NCBI GenBank assembly: GCA_045616165.1
Contig: JAZLGF010000001.1
Coordinates: 1 to 36,647 of the forward strand
Source of the DNA: RGIG5612 sp045616165
GTDB lineage: Bacteria; Bacillota; Clostridia; Lachnospirales; Lachnospiraceae
Direction of reading: 5' to 3'
Length of the DNA: 36,647 nt
Shown here: positions 7,855 to 15,008 of the stretch, one piece after another
Numbering within the stretch: the first letter of the stretch is position 1
Layout of the letters: the number at the start of each line of letters is the position of its first letter
Notes under the pieces: generated by a model
Told to the model about the DNA's origin: nothing
Seen by the model: only the letters and a program-made list of their open reading frames with translations
Databases searched by the model: none
Translations under genes and position numbers: made by a program

Positions 7855-8109
7855 TTATTTACTTTTTTCGTATGCTTCTCTTACACCAATTGCTAATTGA
7901 TCTGCGCATGATGTGTTTTTATATCCACATGTATTGCCTTTAAGATACTCTTCTATTTTTTCTACTGTCCAACCGTCAACTAATTTTGAGATTGCTTTAA
8001 GATTGCCACTGCATCCGCCTAAAAACTCTATATTAGATACAACGTTTCCCTCTAAATTAAACTTTATTGCCTGGCTGCACACACCTTGTGTTCTATATAC
8101 ATATTCCAT
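7855..8109 (-). CDS. TSCPD-domain small protein (TIGR03905-like)
   Basis: This 84-residue protein has conserved cysteines in GVCSQAI (C11), GGCSGNLKAI (C33) and CGYKNTSCADQLA (C61, C68). That pattern matches the TSCPD domain, which is also found at the C-terminus of some ribonucleotide reductases. The stand-alone family has no settled function; the cysteines suggest metal or redox chemistry. TAGGAGAAAATT precedes the ATG. It lies after tRNA-Gln and two repeat copies and before the TAXI operon, with no obvious functional link to either. Confidence 0.8.
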   Translation of the reverse strand: MEYVYRTQGVCSQAIKFNLEGNVVSNIEFLGGCSGNLKAISKLVDGWTVEKIEEYLKGNTCGYKNTSCADQLAIGVREAYEKSK

Positions 8110-8127
8110 AATTTTCTCCTACTATAT

Positions 8128-8219
8128 CCTCGCTCCCGCAGGACATCTCCCATACTTCGCAGGTACCTCCCCTAGAAGGGTCCCTCCTGCTCGTATGGTG
8201 CCCTCCTGCTCGCGCGAGG
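8128..8219. repeat. 92-bp GC-rich structured repeat, copy 1
   Basis: The unit starts CCTCGC and ends GCGCGAGG, giving inverted ends. It contains the palindrome AGGTACCT and two direct copies of CCCTCCTGCTCG. Its GC content is far above its surroundings. Copy 2 differs at one position (catactt here, cacactt there). Confidence 0.9.
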
Positions 8220-8241
8220 GTTATACTTTATCTAAATTTTT

Positions 8242-8333
8242 CCTCGCTCCCGCAGGACATCTCCCACACTTCGCAGGTACCTCCCCTAGAAGGGTCCCTC
8301 CTGCTCGTATGGTGCCCTCCTGCTCGCGCGAGG
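8242..8333. repeat. 92-bp GC-rich structured repeat, copy 2
   Basis: This is a direct repeat of 8128-8219 after a 22-bp AT-rich spacer, with one mismatch by eye. Frames through both copies give Pro/Arg-rich artefact peptides with no ribosome binding site. It is most likely a MITE- or REP-like extragenic element next to tRNA-Gln. Confidence 0.9.
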
Positions 8334-8343
8334 TAATACAAAA

Positions 8344-8371
8344 GGGGAACCTTGCATTTACAAAGTTCCCC
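8344..8371 (-). terminator. Terminator of tRNA-Gln
   Basis: GGGGAAC (8344-8350) pairs with GTTCCCC (8365-8371). On the minus strand TTTTG follows the stem. The T-run is short, so strength is uncertain. Confidence 0.55.
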
Positions 8372-8375
8372 CTAA

Positions 8376-8447
8376 CAGGGCTAGGAGGATTCGAACCTTC
8401 AAATGCTGGAGTCAGAGTCCAGTGCCTTACCATTTGGCGATAGCCCT
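8376..8447 (-). tRNA. tRNA-Gln (anticodon CTG)
   Basis: The minus strand begins AGGGCTA, which pairs with TAGCCCT before a G discriminator. The D arm GCC...GGC, the anticodon stem CTGGA/TCCAG with loop CTCTGAC (anticodon CTG) and the T arm GAAGG-TTCGAAT-CCTCC complete a 72-nt tRNA. CCA is not encoded. The anticodon reads CAG. Confidence 0.93.
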
Positions 8448-8460
8448 AGATGTAAGGGGT

Positions 8461-8490
8461 ATTATATTCTAAACATGCTTAATATGTCAA
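8461..8490 (-). promoter_or_regulatory. Promoter for tRNA-Gln
   Basis: A perfect TTGACA (8490-8485) and a perfect TATAAT (8466-8461) on the minus strand, 18 bases apart, sit just before the tRNA. Confidence 0.8.
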
Positions 8491-8580
8491 TGCTCGCTTT
8501 ATATGTTTTTATAGCATGTTTCGTTAAATTAATGTATACTTTTTTTGAGGTTACTTTGTTTTTTATTAGAAAGGACTTTT

Positions 8581-9528
8581 ATGAAATTTATAAACGAATT
8601 TACAGAAGGCGCAAACATTGTTGGTATTTATCTTTGCAAACAGAAAAATACTGCAACAACTAAAAATGGCAAGGAATATGAAAATCTTACATTAACAGAT
8701 AAGACTGGTTCTATTAATGCTAAGATTTGGGAGCCTAACTCAATGGGTATAGGTGATTTTGACGTGAACGATTATGTGGAAGTTCATGCTAAGGTTACTT
8801 CGTTTAACGGTGCTCTTCAGATGAGTATAGACAGAGCTTTTAAGGCGTCTGAAGGAAGCTACAACCCTGAAGATTATCTTCCAGTTTCTTCTAAGGATAC
8901 CACAGTTATGTATCAGGAATTAATTGAGTTTGTAAACTCCGTTAATGCTCCTTATTACAGACTTTTACTTGAAAGCATTTTCGTTGATGACGAAAAGCTT
9001 AAAGCAGTTTTTATTAAGCATTCTGCTGCCAAAAGCATTCACCATGGTTTTGTTGGTGGACTTTTAGAACATACTCTTAGTGTTTGCAAGCTTTGTGATT
9101 TTTACTGTAAGCAATACCCTATCTTAAATCGTGACTTATTAATTACTGCTGCTCTTTGTCATGACATCGGAAAAACAAAAGAGTTAAGTGCTTTCCCACT
9201 TAATGATTATACTGACGAAGGCCAGCTTCTTGGTCATATAGTTATTGGTATAGAAATTGTTAGCGAAAAAATTAAAGCTATTAAAGGCTTTCCTCAAATA
9301 AAAGCTGATGAGCTTAAACACTGTATTGTAGCTCACCACGGCGAATATGAATTCGGTTCACCTAAAAAACCTTCTATTATTGAAGCGGTTGCGCTTAATT
9401 TTGCTGATAACACTGATGCAAAAATTGAAGCTATGGCAGAACTTTTTAATAACACTAAAGCCGAAGGCGCATCCGCATGGTTTGGCTATCAGAAAATTTT
9501 TGACAGCAATGTTAGAATGACAGATTAA
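8581..9528 (+). CDS. yhaM: YhaM-family 3'-5' exoribonuclease (OB fold + HD domain)
   Basis: This 315-residue protein starts at the ATG at 8581, preceded by GAAAGGAC; a longer frame from 8545 has no ribosome binding site. Residues about 1-100 form an OB-fold nucleic-acid-binding domain (VGIYLCKQKN, LTLTDKTGSINAKIWEP). Residues about 135-300 form an HD domain: HHGFVGGLLEHTLSV, CHDIGKTKEL, IVAHHGEYEFGSPKKPSIIEA and NFADNTDAKIEAM. This is the arrangement of YhaM/CBF1, which degrades RNA, and single-stranded DNA in some members, from the 3' end. The stop overlaps the mutS2 start as TAATG, so the two are co-translated. TATACT at 8535-8540 may be the -10 box; no convincing -35 was seen. Confidence 0.9.
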   Translation: MKFINEFTEGANIVGIYLCKQKNTATTKNGKEYENLTLTDKTGSINAKIWEPNSMGIGDFDVNDYVEVHAKVTSFNGALQMSIDRAFKASEGSYNPEDYLPVSSKDTTVMYQELIEFVNSVNAPYYRLLLESIFVDDEKLKAVFIKHSAAKSIHHGFVGGLLEHTLSVCKLCDFYCKQYPILNRDLLITAALCHDIGKTKELSAFPLNDYTDEGQLLGHIVIGIEIVSEKIKAIKGFPQIKADELKHCIVAHHGEYEFGSPKKPSIIEAVALNFADNTDAKIEAMAELFNNTKAEGASAWFGYQKIFDSNVRMTD

Positions 9529-11924
9529 TGAATTCTAAAGTATTAAAAACTCTTGAATTTGATAAGATTTTACAAAGGCTTTCCGGCTTTGCTTCTAGCG
9601 ATGCCGGCATTGCTTTATGTAAAGCTTTAACTCCTATAACAAGTATAGAAGAAATCCGTACATCGCAAATTCAAACAACGGACGCGGTAAATCGTCTTCG
9701 TAAAAAGAATGGTCCAAACTATAACGGCCTTAAAGATATTCGTCCGTCAGTTAAAAGGCTTGATATCGGAGCTATCTTAAACACTGTTGACTTAATTGAT
9801 ATTTCATGTGTCTTAGATGTTGCTTCTTCAGTTAAAAATTTCTTAAAGCCTGAAAATGACGATGCCCCGACTGACTCTCTTTCTATTTATTATGATTCAG
9901 TCGATACATGTGACGACTTATGTAACGAAATAAAAAGATGTATTATTTCTTACGATGAGATTGCCGATGATGCATCACCTACTTTAAAAGATATTAGAAG
10001 AAAACAATCTTTTACTAAAGATAGAATTTCTCGTACGCTTAATACAATGGTTACTTCCCAGGCTATGAAGCCTTATTTGCAAGACAGCGTTGTTACTATG
10101 CGCAACGGGAGATATTGTATTCCTGTTAAAAATGAACATAAGGGGCATGTATCGGGACTTGTTCATGATCAAAGTGGTTCTGGCTCAACTGTATTTATTG
10201 AGCCTAGCGCTATTGTTAACTTAAACAATGAGCTTAGAGAACTTGAACTTGCCGAAGAAGCAGAAATCCAGGTAATCTTATCTAATCTTTCTGCGATGGC
10301 CGCTATAAATTCAAAATCTTTATTGCTTGATTATGACCTTTTAGTTGAACTTGATTTTATTTTAGCTAAAGGACGTTATTCTGAAAAAATTCATGGCAAT
10401 GCTCCGCAGTTTAATGAAGATGGAATAATTGATCTAAAGCAGGCACACCATCCTCTTTTAGATCCTGAAATAGCTGTTCCTATTAGTGTTAATTTAGGAC
10501 GCGATTTTGATATGCTTATCGTTACCGGACCTAACACTGGCGGAAAAACAGTTTCTCTTAAGACTGTTGGACTTCTTTGCCTTATGGGTCAGTCCGGTCT
10601 TCATATTCCTGCGCTAGACGGATCTATGCTTTGCATCTTTGATGAAATTTTTGCTGACATCGGCGATGAGCAAAGTATCGAGCAAAGTCTTTCAACGTTT
10701 TCATCTCATATGAAAAACATTGTTAATATTCTTGATGTTGCCGATTCAAACAGCCTTGTTTTACTTGATGAACTTTGTAGCGGAACCGACCCTACCGAAG
10801 GCGCTGCTCTAGCCCAGTCTATTCTTACTCGCCTTCATTTTTATGGTTCAAAGGTTATGGCAACGACCCATTATCCTGAACTTAAAGTTTTTGCTATTTC
10901 TACCGAAGGCGTACAAAACGCATGTTGCGAATTTGATATAGAAACTCTTCGTCCTACTTATAAACTTTTAATTGGACTTCCGGGTAAAAGTAATGCTTTT
11001 GCAATCTCAGGAAAGCTTGGTCTTGACGAGCGAATTATTGAGGAAGCAAAAAGTAGAATTGATACCGGAAACATTGCTTTTGAGGATTTATTAGCAAATA
11101 TTGAAATAGATAAAAAGACCGCTGAATTAGAAAGGGTTGAGGCCGATAAGTTAAAAGCCGAAGCTACTTCCCTTATGGAAAAAGTTGCTTCTGAAAAAGA
11201 AGATTTTGATAAGCGTAAGAAATCTATTTTGCGTGAAGCAAATGAGCAGGCTTATGAAGTTTTAGCACAGGCTAAAGATTATGCCGACATGGCAATTAAA
11301 GATATAAGAAAAGCCGAAAAAGGCGGAATTAACCTCGCCCAGTTAGAACGCACGCGTACTGAAATTGGACGAAAAGCAAAAGATTCTTTATCAAAACTTA
11401 GCATGGCTCCAGAAAAGAAGGACGGCCAGATTGCTCTTAAGCCTGAGCAGATAAAAGTTGGAAGTGATGTGCATGTTATTTCTATGGACATGGAAGGCGT
11501 TGTAACTAAAGCGCCTGATTCTAAACAAAACGTTATGGTTCAGCTCGGTAGTCTTAATATGAAAATTAATATTTCTGATTTAGAACTTGTAGCTAAAAAA
11601 GATTTAGATAAAGATTCATCTAAAAAAGTTTCAAAACAAAGAACTACTATCGGCCAACTTAAATATGAAAAATCTCTTGGGGTTTCAACCGAGATTAAAC
11701 TTTTAGGTTTGACTGTTGATGATGCTCTATTAGAACTTGGAAAATATATTGATGATGCTTCTATGGCTCATCTAGAAAAAATAAGAATCGTTCATGGAAA
11801 AGGAACCGGTGCGCTAAGAGATGCTGTTACGCATTACTTAAAACGTGAAAAACGCGTAAAGAAATTTTATATGGCCGAATATGGCGACGGAGATGCCGGT
11901 GTTACAATTGTGGAGTTAAAATAA
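9528..11924 (+). CDS. mutS2: MutS2 ATPase with C-terminal Smr domain
   Basis: This 798-residue protein is a normal MutS2 length. The N-terminal part lacks MutS mismatch-recognition domain I. The ATPase core carries GPNTGGKT at about 334-341 (Walker A), LVLLDELCSGTDPTEGAAL (Walker B and D loop) and MATTHYPELK. A long coiled coil spans about 515-620 and a KOW-like stretch follows near 645-690. The Smr domain occupies about 720-798 with IVHGKGTGALRDAV. MutS2 acts on recombination intermediates and, in Bacillus, splits collided ribosomes. The usual L-D-L-R-G motif of the Smr domain reads IKLLG here, so classical Smr nuclease activity may be reduced. The gene overlaps both neighbours by one base (TAATG). 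Confidence 0.97.
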   Translation: MNSKVLKTLEFDKILQRLSGFASSDAGIALCKALTPITSIEEIRTSQIQTTDAVNRLRKKNGPNYNGLKDIRPSVKRLDIGAILNTVDLIDISCVLDVASSVKNFLKPENDDAPTDSLSIYYDSVDTCDDLCNEIKRCIISYDEIADDASPTLKDIRRKQSFTKDRISRTLNTMVTSQAMKPYLQDSVVTMRNGRYCIPVKNEHKGHVSGLVHDQSGSGSTVFIEPSAIVNLNNELRELELAEEAEIQVILSNLSAMAAINSKSLLLDYDLLVELDFILAKGRYSEKIHGNAPQFNEDGIIDLKQAHHPLLDPEIAVPISVNLGRDFDMLIVTGPNTGGKTVSLKTVGLLCLMGQSGLHIPALDGSMLCIFDEIFADIGDEQSIEQSLSTFSSHMKNIVNILDVADSNSLVLLDELCSGTDPTEGAALAQSILTRLHFYGSKVMATTHYPELKVFAISTEGVQNACCEFDIETLRPTYKLLIGLPGKSNAFAISGKLGLDERIIEEAKSRIDTGNIAFEDLLANIEIDKKTAELERVEADKLKAEATSLMEKVASEKEDFDKRKKSILREANEQAYEVLAQAKDYADMAIKDIRKAEKGGINLAQLERTRTEIGRKAKDSLSKLSMAPEKKDGQIALKPEQIKVGSDVHVISMDMEGVVTKAPDSKQNVMVQLGSLNMKINISDLELVAKKDLDKDSSKKVSKQRTTIGQLKYEKSLGVSTEIKLLGLTVDDALLELGKYIDDASMAHLEKIRIVHGKGTGALRDAVTHYLKREKRVKKFYMAEYGDGDAGVTIVELK

Positions 11925-12451
11925 TGTTAAATATAGTTTTACTTGAACCGGAAATTCCGGCTAATACAGGAAATATCGGGAGAACATGTCTTTGCACTAA
12001 TTCTCGTTTACATTTAATTGAGCCTATGGGCTTTATTCTTAATGACAAAAACCTTAAACGTGCCGGCATGGACTATTGGCATGAACTAGATGTTATCGTT
12101 TACGATTCATGGAATGATTTCTTAAAGAAAAACTTAGAAAACTTGCTTCCTCCTTTTGGAGAAAATGAAAGTGGAAATACGCTTTGGATGGCAACAACAA
12201 AATCAAAACAAACCCATTCATCTGTTTCTTATAAAGATGGTGACTTTATTATGTTTGGAAAAGAAAGTGCCGGAATCCCAGAAGAAACGCTTCTTTTAAA
12301 TCCAGAAAGCTGCGTGCGAATTCCGATGGCGAATGCGCAGCGCAGCCTTAATCTTTCTAATTCTGTTGCCGTTGTTCTTTATGAAGCTTTGCGTCAAAAC
12401 TCTTTCTTAGACCTTGAAACTATAGGTCAGCTTCATAATCACACTTGGTAA
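11924..12451 (+). CDS. trmL: tRNA (cytidine/uridine-34-2'-O)-methyltransferase TrmL (SPOUT family)
   Basis: This 175-residue protein has the SPOUT knot motifs of TrmL/YibK: LLEPEIPANTGNIGRTC at the N-terminus, FGKESAGIPEE in the middle, and RIPMANAQRSLNLSNSVAVV at the C-terminus. The enzyme methylates the ribose of the wobble base in tRNA-Leu isoacceptors using S-adenosylmethionine. The start overlaps the mutS2 stop (TAATG), so it is the third gene of a coupled operon. Its stop codon directly abuts that of the convergent aminotransferase gene. Confidence 0.93.
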   Translation: MLNIVLLEPEIPANTGNIGRTCLCTNSRLHLIEPMGFILNDKNLKRAGMDYWHELDVIVYDSWNDFLKKNLENLLPPFGENESGNTLWMATTKSKQTHSSVSYKDGDFIMFGKESAGIPEETLLLNPESCVRIPMANAQRSLNLSNSVAVVLYEALRQNSFLDLETIGQLHNHTW

Positions 12452-13654
12452 TTATTTATTATTAACTTCTTTTCCTAGAGCAATAATTTTATCTTTTGCT
12501 CTCATTATCATGTCGTAATCTACGCAGTATGCAAATCTAACATATCCCGGACAATCAAAGGCTGCTCCAGAACTGCAAAGCACATGGTATTTATCTTTTG
12601 CAATTTTTACAAACTCTGTGTCGTCTTCCATCGGAGTTTTTACGAACATGTAGAATGTGCCTTCTGGTTTTGCATATTCCAATCCAGCTTCATCCATTAT
12701 CTGCATAAGGGCTTTTCTGTTTTTGTCATATATTGCAACATCGGTAAACTTATCAATAATTGGGACAATTGAAAGTTGTTGCAGCGACGGCGCATTAACG
12801 CAGCCTAAAACTCTTATGCCTATTGATGATGCAGCAATTATTCTTTCACTTTCATCCGCCTCATCAGGGATAATAAGATATCCTATTCTCTCTCCAGGTA
12901 TACTCATTGCCTTACTAAATGAATAGCAAATTAAAGTGTTCTTATAATATTTTGTTACAAACGGAACTTCGACGCCATCATAAACTATCTCTCTATAAGG
13001 ATCATCTGAAAGTAAGAAAATCGGATGACCATATTCTTTTTCAGCATCTTCTAAAACTTTTGCTATTGCTTTTATATCGTCTTCACTATAAACAACGCCT
13101 GATGGATTATTTGGATTATTTATAATCATGGCTTTTGTCTTTGGTGTTATTGTTGCTCTAATAGCCTCGGGGTCTGGCCTAAACGTTGGTGGATTAGGAG
13201 GTACTACTTTCGTAACTGCTCCAAAGTTTGAAACATAATTTCTATATTCTAGGAAGAATGGTGCCGGAACAACTACTTCGTCACCTGGATTTGTTAATAT
13301 CTTAAGTGCGATAACCATTGCGTTAGCCGCGCCAACCGTCATCGTTACATTTCTCATTGAAAAATTAGTTCCGAAACGTTTATTAAGATTATTCGCAATT
13401 TCTTGTCTTGATGTTTCAAACCCAGCATTGCTCATATAGCCATGTAGTATAAAAGATGGAGTCGTTTTAATTGTTTCAATCAAAGTTTCATTAAATACAT
13501 CAGGTGGTGGCGTACTAGGATTTCCTAAACTGAAATCGTAAACATTTTCATCGCCAAACTCTGCTCTCATTTTTTTGCCTTCTTCAAACATAGCTCTGAG
13601 AGTTGAACCTGTTGCTAATAGACGTTCCATTTCGTCTGATATTACAATACTCAT
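12452..13654 (-). CDS. PLP-dependent class I/II aminotransferase (aspartate aminotransferase-like)
   Basis: This is a 400-residue protein. I chose the ATG at 13654 (MSIVISDEM) because GAGGTAC lies just upstream; the frame extends to 13693 without support. Fold-type I landmarks are present: FSLGNPSTPPPDV, NNPNNPSGVVYS (cofactor-binding Asn), LLSDDPYREIVYDG (Asp and Tyr), the Schiff-base lysine in SFSKAMSIPGERIGY, and VRFAYCVD with the substrate-carboxylate Arg. The PGERIGY form is seen in a clostridial subgroup annotated as pyridoxal phosphate-dependent aminotransferase. It probably transaminates aspartate, aromatic or similar amino acids; the exact substrate is not readable. TATAAT at 13673-13668 may be the -10 box. 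Confidence 0.9.
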   Translation of the reverse strand: MSIVISDEMERLLATGSTLRAMFEEGKKMRAEFGDENVYDFSLGNPSTPPPDVFNETLIETIKTTPSFILHGYMSNAGFETSRQEIANNLNKRFGTNFSMRNVTMTVGAANAMVIALKILTNPGDEVVVPAPFFLEYRNYVSNFGAVTKVVPPNPPTFRPDPEAIRATITPKTKAMIINNPNNPSGVVYSEDDIKAIAKVLEDAEKEYGHPIFLLSDDPYREIVYDGVEVPFVTKYYKNTLICYSFSKAMSIPGERIGYLIIPDEADESERIIAASSIGIRVLGCVNAPSLQQLSIVPIIDKFTDVAIYDKNRKALMQIMDEAGLEYAKPEGTFYMFVKTPMEDDTEFVKIAKDKYHVLCSSGAAFDCPGYVRFAYCVDYDMIMRAKDKIIALGKEVNNK

Positions 13655-13750
13655 GACTGTACCTCGAATTATAATTTTTCTATATTCTATCACTAGGCAT
13701 TTTCATATACAAGAAAAACTTTATCGCTTTAAAGCCACAAACTGAGATAG

Positions 13751-13779
13751 TTGTTATTTGCACGCATTTATACTATAAT
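13751..13779 (+). promoter_or_regulatory. Promoter for the lipoprotein/phosphate-transporter cluster
   Basis: TTGTTA (13751-13756) and a perfect TATAAT (13774-13779) are spaced by 17 bases, 37 bases before the first ATG. GGGAG precedes that ATG. Confidence 0.65.
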
Positions 13780-13816
13780 TTATAGTTGAAAATATTTATT
13801 TACGGGAGAAAAAAAG

Positions 13817-14200
13817 ATGAAAAAATTTCTTGCAGTGTTAATGATTGCTTTGCTTTGCGGTACATGTTTAATCGCTTGCGCAGGCAAAGACGACGGCTCA
13901 TCATCAAAAGGCTCTAAAGGTAAACTTGATACTGCTATTGTAGGCACATGGGACGATTCTTTACTCCCTGAAGACCAGCAGCTTGGATGTTATTGGACCT
14001 TTAACAAAAACGGTACTGGCGTTAACGGCTTATTTGATGAATCATTTAAGTACACCGCTAGTAAAGGAAAGATTCACCTTACATATGATAGTGGTCTTGG
14101 AGAATATGACTACACGTACGAAATAAAAGACGATGTTATCACTCTTACTGAAGTTACCGAAGAAACACAAATACCATACCAATACAAAAAGAAAAAATAG
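13817..14200 (+). CDS. Small lipoprotein, tandem paralogue 1
   Basis: This 127-residue protein has a lipoprotein signal peptide ending in LIAC (C21). The mature domain has the pattern IVGTW...GCYWTFNKNGTGV...FKYTASKGKIHLTYDSG...YTYEIKDDVITLTE. It is a beta-rich, lipocalin-like 'GTW...FN.DGTG' fold resembling uncharacterised small lipoproteins such as the DUF5640-type group. The two following genes encode the same domain, so this is a tandem family. It would sit on the outer face of the membrane. No function is known to me. Confidence 0.8.
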   Translation: MKKFLAVLMIALLCGTCLIACAGKDDGSSSKGSKGKLDTAIVGTWDDSLLPEDQQLGCYWTFNKNGTGVNGLFDESFKYTASKGKIHLTYDSGLGEYDYTYEIKDDVITLTEVTEETQIPYQYKKKK

Positions 14201-14206
14201 TTTTAT

Positions 14207-14602
14207 ATGAAAAAAATACTTTGTATTCTTATTTCAATATTGTGTGTTGCATCAATTCTTTGTGCATGTTCTAAGAAAGAAGAACCTTCTACTTCCGAGG
14301 AGCTTCCTTTAGATTCTAAAATAGTTGGAACATGGACTTTTGTTGATGCCAACGGAAACGTTTTGCCCGACATGAAAGGCTGGGTTTTTAACGAAGATAA
14401 AACCGGTGTGGATACTGTATTTGATTTAGCGTTTACATATGAAGCAAATGACGGAATCCTCACTATTATTTATGATGATACTACTCTAGGAGCAATCGAA
14501 GCATCATATAAATATAAAATTAAAGATTCGCTTCTTACTATGAAAAGGGAAGCAAATCATACTGAATCTTTCACTTATAAAAAAGAGGCTCCTAATAATT
14601 AA
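14207..14602 (+). CDS. Small lipoprotein, tandem paralogue 2
   Basis: This 131-residue protein has a lipobox LCAC (C21). It shares IVGTWTFVDANG, WVFNEDKTGV, FTYEANDGILTIIYDD and YKYKIKDSLLTM with its neighbours. It starts 6 bases after the previous stop and has only a weak ribosome binding site, so it is probably coupled to paralogue 1. Similarity to paralogue 3 around FTYEANDGILTI is high by eye, suggesting that these two share the more recent duplication. Function unknown. Confidence 0.8.
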   Translation: MKKILCILISILCVASILCACSKKEEPSTSEELPLDSKIVGTWTFVDANGNVLPDMKGWVFNEDKTGVDTVFDLAFTYEANDGILTIIYDDTTLGAIEASYKYKIKDSLLTMKREANHTESFTYKKEAPNN

Positions 14603-14619
14603 ACATACTCGGAGGACTT

Positions 14620-14973
14620 ATGAAAAAAAATCTTGTATGTGTTTTATGTATACTTATGCTAACTACATTACTTGTAGCATGCGGTTCTAAAAAAGAAGAA
14701 CCTAAAGTAGAAATTAATAATGACCCTTCTATTTTAGGAACATGGACAGAAGATTATTTTGATTCTGGCTATACTTTTAATGAAGACGGAACAGGAATCG
14801 AGATATTCTATGATCAAGCGTTTACATATATCGCAAATGATGGTTTGCTTACAATCCATTATGAGCAAACAGATGTGCCATATGCTGATAAAGAATTTAC
14901 CTATTCAGTCAACGACACAGAATTGACATTAGAAAAAGACTCTCAATCATTTACTTATAACAAAGCACAATAA
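14620..14973 (+). CDS. Small lipoprotein, tandem paralogue 3
   Basis: This 117-residue protein has a lipobox LVAC (C21). It is the shortest copy, with ILGTWTEDYFDSGYTFNEDGTGI, FTYIANDGLLTIHYEQ and FTYSVNDTELTLEKD. GGAGGAC in front of the ATG is a good ribosome binding site. It lies 35 bases before the Na+/phosphate cotransporter gene on the same strand. A role beside that transporter is only suggested by position. Confidence 0.8.
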   Translation: MKKNLVCVLCILMLTTLLVACGSKKEEPKVEINNDPSILGTWTEDYFDSGYTFNEDGTGIEIFYDQAFTYIANDGLLTIHYEQTDVPYADKEFTYSVNDTELTLEKDSQSFTYNKAQ

Positions 14974-15008
14974 TTTTATATAGGTAAAACAAAGGATAGA
15001 ATACTTTT

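Noticed and set aside
8128..8333. Repeat pair considered as a CRISPR array
   Set aside because: Only two 92-bp units with one short spacer, no typical 24-37 bp repeats and no cas genes.
7913..8443. Open frames across the 92-bp repeats (plus 7913-8443, minus 8221-8433)
   Set aside because: They run through two repeat copies and the tRNA or the antisense of the TSCPD gene, have no ribosome binding site and give low-complexity Pro/Arg-rich peptides.
13655..13693. Upstream extension of the aminotransferase start
   Set aside because: The extra 13 residues lack a ribosome binding site, overlap the likely TATAAT and are not needed for the fold.
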